Positions 13,398 to 16,729 of a stretch of DNA of 16,729 bases are shown piece after piece. The translations under genes were made by a program, and so were the position numbers. The notes beneath the pieces were generated by a model, which did not search any database, had not been told where the DNA came from, and was given only the letters and a program-made list of their open reading frames with translations. Within the stretch, counting starts at the first letter, position 1. Each line of letters begins with the position of its first letter. The DNA comes from Candidatus Poribacteria bacterium (lineage in GTDB: Bacteria; Poribacteria; WGA-4E; WGA-3G): positions 1 through 16,729 of the forward strand of contig JAPPMR010000841.1 in NCBI GenBank assembly GCA_028818995.1. Direction: 5' to 3'.

Positions 13398-16127
13398 ATG
13401 TTTCGTAGATGTTTTCAGTATTTAGTGTTTAGCCTCTTTTTTGTGCTTTGTGGCTGTGCAATTTTTCCAAAAACCCAATCCAGCTCACCTGGAATTGTGG
13501 ATCCACTGATTGAACAGAATCGGCAATGGCGCAAACACACTGAAACAGGTAATGCCGCACTACAACGAGGTCATCTACAAGATGCACTTGAATCCTATCA
13601 AGCCGCTGTAAAAATCCGTCCGAATTCAAACGAAATACAGTATAAAATAGCCGAAATTTACTTTCAACTTGAGGAATATGAGAACGCACGGGACGCATTT
13701 GTGGCATTCCTTGCATTAGAACCAAATCACATTACAGCACTTAACTATGTCGGATACATCTTTGAAAAGTTGAGTAAGTATGAAAATGCAGCACAATATT
13801 ATGAGCGAGTCCTTAGCATTTCAAAAGATGACCTTTATGCGCTAAATCACCTCGGTTTAGCCTATAAACATTTGAACCGCCTTGACGAAGCCGAAGCACA
13901 ACTCCGAAAGGCATTGGCACTTGACCCAAACTGTGAAAGTCCGGATTGCGAAAACCTACATAATTACTTAGGTATAATTCATCTTCAGAGAGGTGAAGTC
14001 GGTGAGGCTATCGCAGAACTACGTGAATCAATCCGCTTGTTTCCAAACGATATCTGGGCACGACAACAACTTGCTTCACTCTACGAGGACCATCAACGTT
14101 ATTTTGAAGCACAACTGCAATACCAGCAACTCTTGCAAGTTGACCCTGACAATCTACTTGCTGTTACAAGGTTGCAGGCAATTGCACAGTTGACTCCCAC
14201 ACCAATTCAAGTAGCAACAGTTCCTCCTGTTCCAATCCTTAATCCTGATGTTTCCCAAGTCATTGCCAATGCACCTACAGCAAATGATTATCCAGACGCT
14301 GATGTTCTTATTCTATTCAACCACTTCAGTCATGATGTCTTGCCGACTGGACAGTCGCGTTACACCACACACCAAGTTGTTAAAATCTTAACTGAAAGAG
14401 GCATACAAAAATACGGTGACATTGCTATCCCATACCAGCCGAACTCGCAAAATATTAGAGTTAACATTGCGCGAACGATTGCACCTGATGGCACTGTGCT
14501 TACACCACCCGGTGAAGCGTTCAATGACGTAACCCCACCCGGTCTATTATCTTACAATCTTTACTCTGATATGATGTGGCGAGTAATTTCTATGGTTGGA
14601 CTTTCACCTGGGGTCTGCATTGAATATCAAGTAACACTTGAAGACAAGTTAGAAAAAGTAACAGGCAGCGAAACTTGGATTACGGGAGGATATAACTTTC
14701 AGTCTTCGGAAGTAACACTTGAAACGATTTATGCACTTAGATTACCACAAGGACGACACCTTCAATGGAAAACCGACAACTTTCAAATTGAACCAGAAAT
14801 ATCCTATGAAGAAAATAGAATTGTTTTATATATTTGGCGGCACGGCGAGATGCCAGCACTGAAGTTAGAAGAAGGTATGCCTCATATCAACGATGTCGCA
14901 CCGCGGTTGAGTTTTTCCTCAATTGCGTCTTGGGATGATGTGTACGAGTGGTATAAAGACCTTGCTAAAGGACGCTACGCACCTGACGAACACATACAGC
15001 ATACTGTTAGCGAACTGACAGAAAACCTAACAACCGATGAGGCGAGGATTCGTGCTATATACCATTTTGTGGCAAAAAACATCCGCTACGTTGGTATTGA
15101 ACTTGGACAGAGTGCATATCAACCTTCTTCTGCCGTTGAGGTCCTACAGAAACAGTATGGCGATTGTAAAGATAAAACAACGCTGCTCATTTCAATGCTT
15201 GAGCTTGTGGGTATAAAAGCCTATCCAGTCATGATCAGCACATCACCATATCAGCGGATTGATACGACTATACCATCACTCAGCCAGTTTAACCACATGA
15301 TTGCAGCGATTCCCAAGGACAACAAAAATTATATTTGGTTAGACCCGACCTCAAGCACTTGTAGTTATGGCGATTTGCCGCACAGTGACCAAGGGCGGGT
15401 TGGACTACTTATCGGGGATACACGAGGGGTTTTTGTGGATATACCTGTTTATCCCGCAGAGTTTAACAAACTCGTGTCCACAACGGAATTGTGGTTAAAT
15501 AGAAAGGGAGATGCACACGGAGAAATCCGCATTCACATGACCGGACAATACACTATTGACGCACGTTGGACATATCAGCAGATTCCTCCTGCAAAATGGA
15601 AAGATACGATAGCGGCTGAATTGAGCCAACAATTTCCTAACATTCAGGTAGACTCTGTCTTGATTTCTGAATTAGACAATCTTGACACACCTCTTGAAAT
15701 GGCAATCAAGTTCCATGTAAAAAATTACGCTATACATTTAAATAAACAAACACTTCTGCCGCTGCCAATTGATGAATTTGCCGATTATGCAGAAATTGTT
15801 GCTGCAGCGAAACGGTCTTATCTACTCAACCTAAGCTATCCCACGAAACTTGAAAAAATAATTCAGATTCACCTCCCAGATGAATGGAGTGCTGTGCTGC
15901 CGTCTGATTTTGAACAGACTACAAGTTTTGCAGCAATGGAGAGACAATATAGTCAACAGGAAAACTTAGTTACTTACCGTTTGATATTTACATTAAAAAA
16001 ACGGACAATTCCCACAGAGGCTTACGCAGAAGCAAAGCAATTCTTTAGCCGACTTGCCAGTGAAGATGGTAGTCGCTTACTACTAAATACAAGAAACAGT
16101 AATACTGTCTCTTCAAGATTACGCTAA
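13398..16127 (+). CDS. TPR - DUF3857 - transglutaminase-like lipoprotein
   Basis: Encodes 909 residues from the ATG at 13398, where a lipoprotein signal (FQYLVFSLFFVLCGC, C20) begins. A longer frame from 13296 would overlap the MazG-like gene and bury the signal, so it is rejected. Residues about 45-255 hold six TPR units, for example ALNHLGLAYKHLNRLDEAEA; the fourth carries an insert with two cysteines. From about residue 302 comes a DUF3857-type beta domain (DVLILFNHFSHDVL). Around 549-660 lies a transglutaminase/papain-like core with a complete triad: C590 in YGDCKDK, H633 in FNHMIAA and D649 in WLDPT. The C-terminal 220 residues are beta-rich, as in DUF3858. The same domain pair is common in envelope proteins of Bacteroidota and others. 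It is probably a periplasmic or outer-membrane-anchored peptidase or cross-linking enzyme with TPRs to bind partners. The substrate is unknown. Confidence 0.88.
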   Translation: MFRRCFQYLVFSLFFVLCGCAIFPKTQSSSPGIVDPLIEQNRQWRKHTETGNAALQRGHLQDALESYQAAVKIRPNSNEIQYKIAEIYFQLEEYENARDAFVAFLALEPNHITALNYVGYIFEKLSKYENAAQYYERVLSISKDDLYALNHLGLAYKHLNRLDEAEAQLRKALALDPNCESPDCENLHNYLGIIHLQRGEVGEAIAELRESIRLFPNDIWARQQLASLYEDHQRYFEAQLQYQQLLQVDPDNLLAVTRLQAIAQLTPTPIQVATVPPVPILNPDVSQVIANAPTANDYPDADVLILFNHFSHDVLPTGQSRYTTHQVVKILTERGIQKYGDIAIPYQPNSQNIRVNIARTIAPDGTVLTPPGEAFNDVTPPGLLSYNLYSDMMWRVISMVGLSPGVCIEYQVTLEDKLEKVTGSETWITGGYNFQSSEVTLETIYALRLPQGRHLQWKTDNFQIEPEISYEENRIVLYIWRHGEMPALKLEEGMPHINDVAPRLSFSSIASWDDVYEWYKDLAKGRYAPDEHIQHTVSELTENLTTDEARIRAIYHFVAKNIRYVGIELGQSAYQPSSAVEVLQKQYGDCKDKTTLLISMLELVGIKAYPVMISTSPYQRIDTTIPSLSQFNHMIAAIPKDNKNYIWLDPTSSTCSYGDLPHSDQGRVGLLIGDTRGVFVDIPVYPAEFNKLVSTTELWLNRKGDAHGEIRIHMTGQYTIDARWTYQQIPPAKWKDTIAAELSQQFPNIQVDSVLISELDNLDTPLEMAIKFHVKNYAIHLNKQTLLPLPIDEFADYAEIVAAAKRSYLLNLSYPTKLEKIIQIHLPDEWSAVLPSDFEQTTSFAAMERQYSQQENLVTYRLIFTLKKRTIPTEAYAEAKQFFSRLASEDGSRLLLNTRNSNTVSSRLR

Positions 16128-16210
16128 ATTCTTGATGAGAGGAGTACATATTCTTACATAGGCAGATTTGAGATTATCTTACCAATACTTTTAAAAGAGG
16201 TGTCTATTTT

Positions 16211-16729
16211 ATGAGTGAAAATAAAAAACCAAATATTGTACTTATTTTGAACGATGATATGGGCTTTTCAGATTTAGGGTGCTATGGTGGAGAAGTTCAT
16301 ACACCAAATTTAGACCGACTCGCCTCAGGTGGACTTCGGTTCACACAGTTTTACAATACCGCACGGTGTTGTCCTTCACGTGCCTCAATGCTTACGGGTC
16401 TCCACCCACACCAAACAGGTGTTGGACACATGATGGGTGACGATGGGTTGGAAGGCTATCGCGGAGACCTGAATGACCGCTGTATCACGATTGCAGACGC
16501 AGTTCGTTCAGAAGGCTATGGCACTTATATGAGTGGTAAATGGCACATCTCCCGATATACCGGTCCTGACGGTCCCAAACATAGTTGGCCATGTCAACGC
16601 GGTTTTGATAATTACTATGGCATTATCACCGGTGCTGCGAACTTTTGGAAACCAAACACCTTAACAAGAGATAATACGCGGCTTGATAGTGACGACCTCC
16701 CAGAAGGATATTTCTTTACAGATGCTGTC
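16211..16729 (+). CDS. Type I sulfatase, 3' partial
   Basis: The first 173 residues are present and the frame runs off the right edge. PNIVLILNDDMGFSDLGCYG supplies the metal-binding D15 and D16. Residues 49-63 (NTARCCPSRASMLTG) contain the CxPSR signature, with C53 the residue converted to formylglycine and, unusually, a second cysteine at C54. MSGKWHIS gives the conserved Lys and His of the active site. The enzyme should hydrolyse a sulfate ester, perhaps of a sulfated polysaccharide. No signal peptide is visible at the N-terminus (MSENKKPN), so as written it would be cytoplasmic. AAAGAGGT lies about ten bases before the ATG. It follows the transglutaminase-type gene by 83 bases without a terminator, so read-through is possible. 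A formylglycine-generating enzyme must be encoded elsewhere. Confidence 0.93.
   Translation, partial: MSENKKPNIVLILNDDMGFSDLGCYGGEVHTPNLDRLASGGLRFTQFYNTARCCPSRASMLTGLHPHQTGVGHMMGDDGLEGYRGDLNDRCITIADAVRSEGYGTYMSGKWHISRYTGPDGPKHSWPCQRGFDNYYGIITGAANFWKPNTLTRDNTRLDSDDLPEGYFFTDAV

Noticed and set aside
16128..16210. Small gene or terminator between the transglutaminase-type gene and the sulfatase
   Set aside because: GAGAGGAG at about 16137 looks like a ribosome site, but it is followed by no start codon with an open frame. No stem with a T run is present.

Overview
The window is bacterial accessory DNA of moderate, AT-leaning composition. It probably comes from an uncultured marine or sponge-associated lineage of the Poribacteria/Latescibacterota kind. 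That placement is inference. It rests on a giant Ig-like surface protein ending in an FlgD-type NFPNPF domain, a PorV/PorQ-family porin, a phytanoyl-CoA dioxygenase-family enzyme and a type I sulfatase. No rRNA or other phylogenetic marker is present.

Layout. (1) Positions 2-8173 (+) hold a surface cassette: the 3' 6.2 kb of a giant secreted repeat protein whose 5' end lies outside the window, then a PorV/PorQ-family outer-membrane protein, then a LysM/coiled-coil envelope protein. A clear intrinsic terminator closes it at 8195-8232. (2) Positions 8247-8861 (+) encode an orphan protein that looks like a shrunken, catalytically degenerate relative of the acetyl-CoA carboxylase carboxyltransferase alpha subunit (AccA). 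(3) Positions 8896-12777 (-) are a tight five-gene operon, read right to left: PhyH-type dioxygenase, lipoprotein, stand-alone MetE-like zinc methyltransferase, small two-helix membrane protein, TauE/SafE-type exporter. (4) Positions 12778-13024 are an intergenic control region with two overlapping divergent sigma70-like promoters and a dispersed-type palindrome. (5) Positions 13025-16127 (+) hold a MazG-like nucleotide pyrophosphohydrolase followed closely by a TPR-DUF3857-transglutaminase lipoprotein. (6) From 16211 to the window edge is the N-terminal part of a sulfatase.

How the genes may work together. The first three genes read as a display unit: the repeat protein carries a C-terminal domain like those used as secretion signals in type IX-like systems, PorV-family porins shuttle such cargo in Bacteroidota, and the LysM coiled-coil protein could tie the site to peptidoglycan. 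The minus-strand operon joins methyl transfer, Fe(II)/2-oxoglutarate oxidation and a transporter of the family that moves sulfite and organosulfonates. With the sulfatase nearby this suggests sulfur or one-carbon metabolism, but no substrate can be read from the sequence. I saw no tRNA, rRNA, CRISPR array, insertion sequence or prophage gene. No stretch longer than 300 bases lacks a gene.
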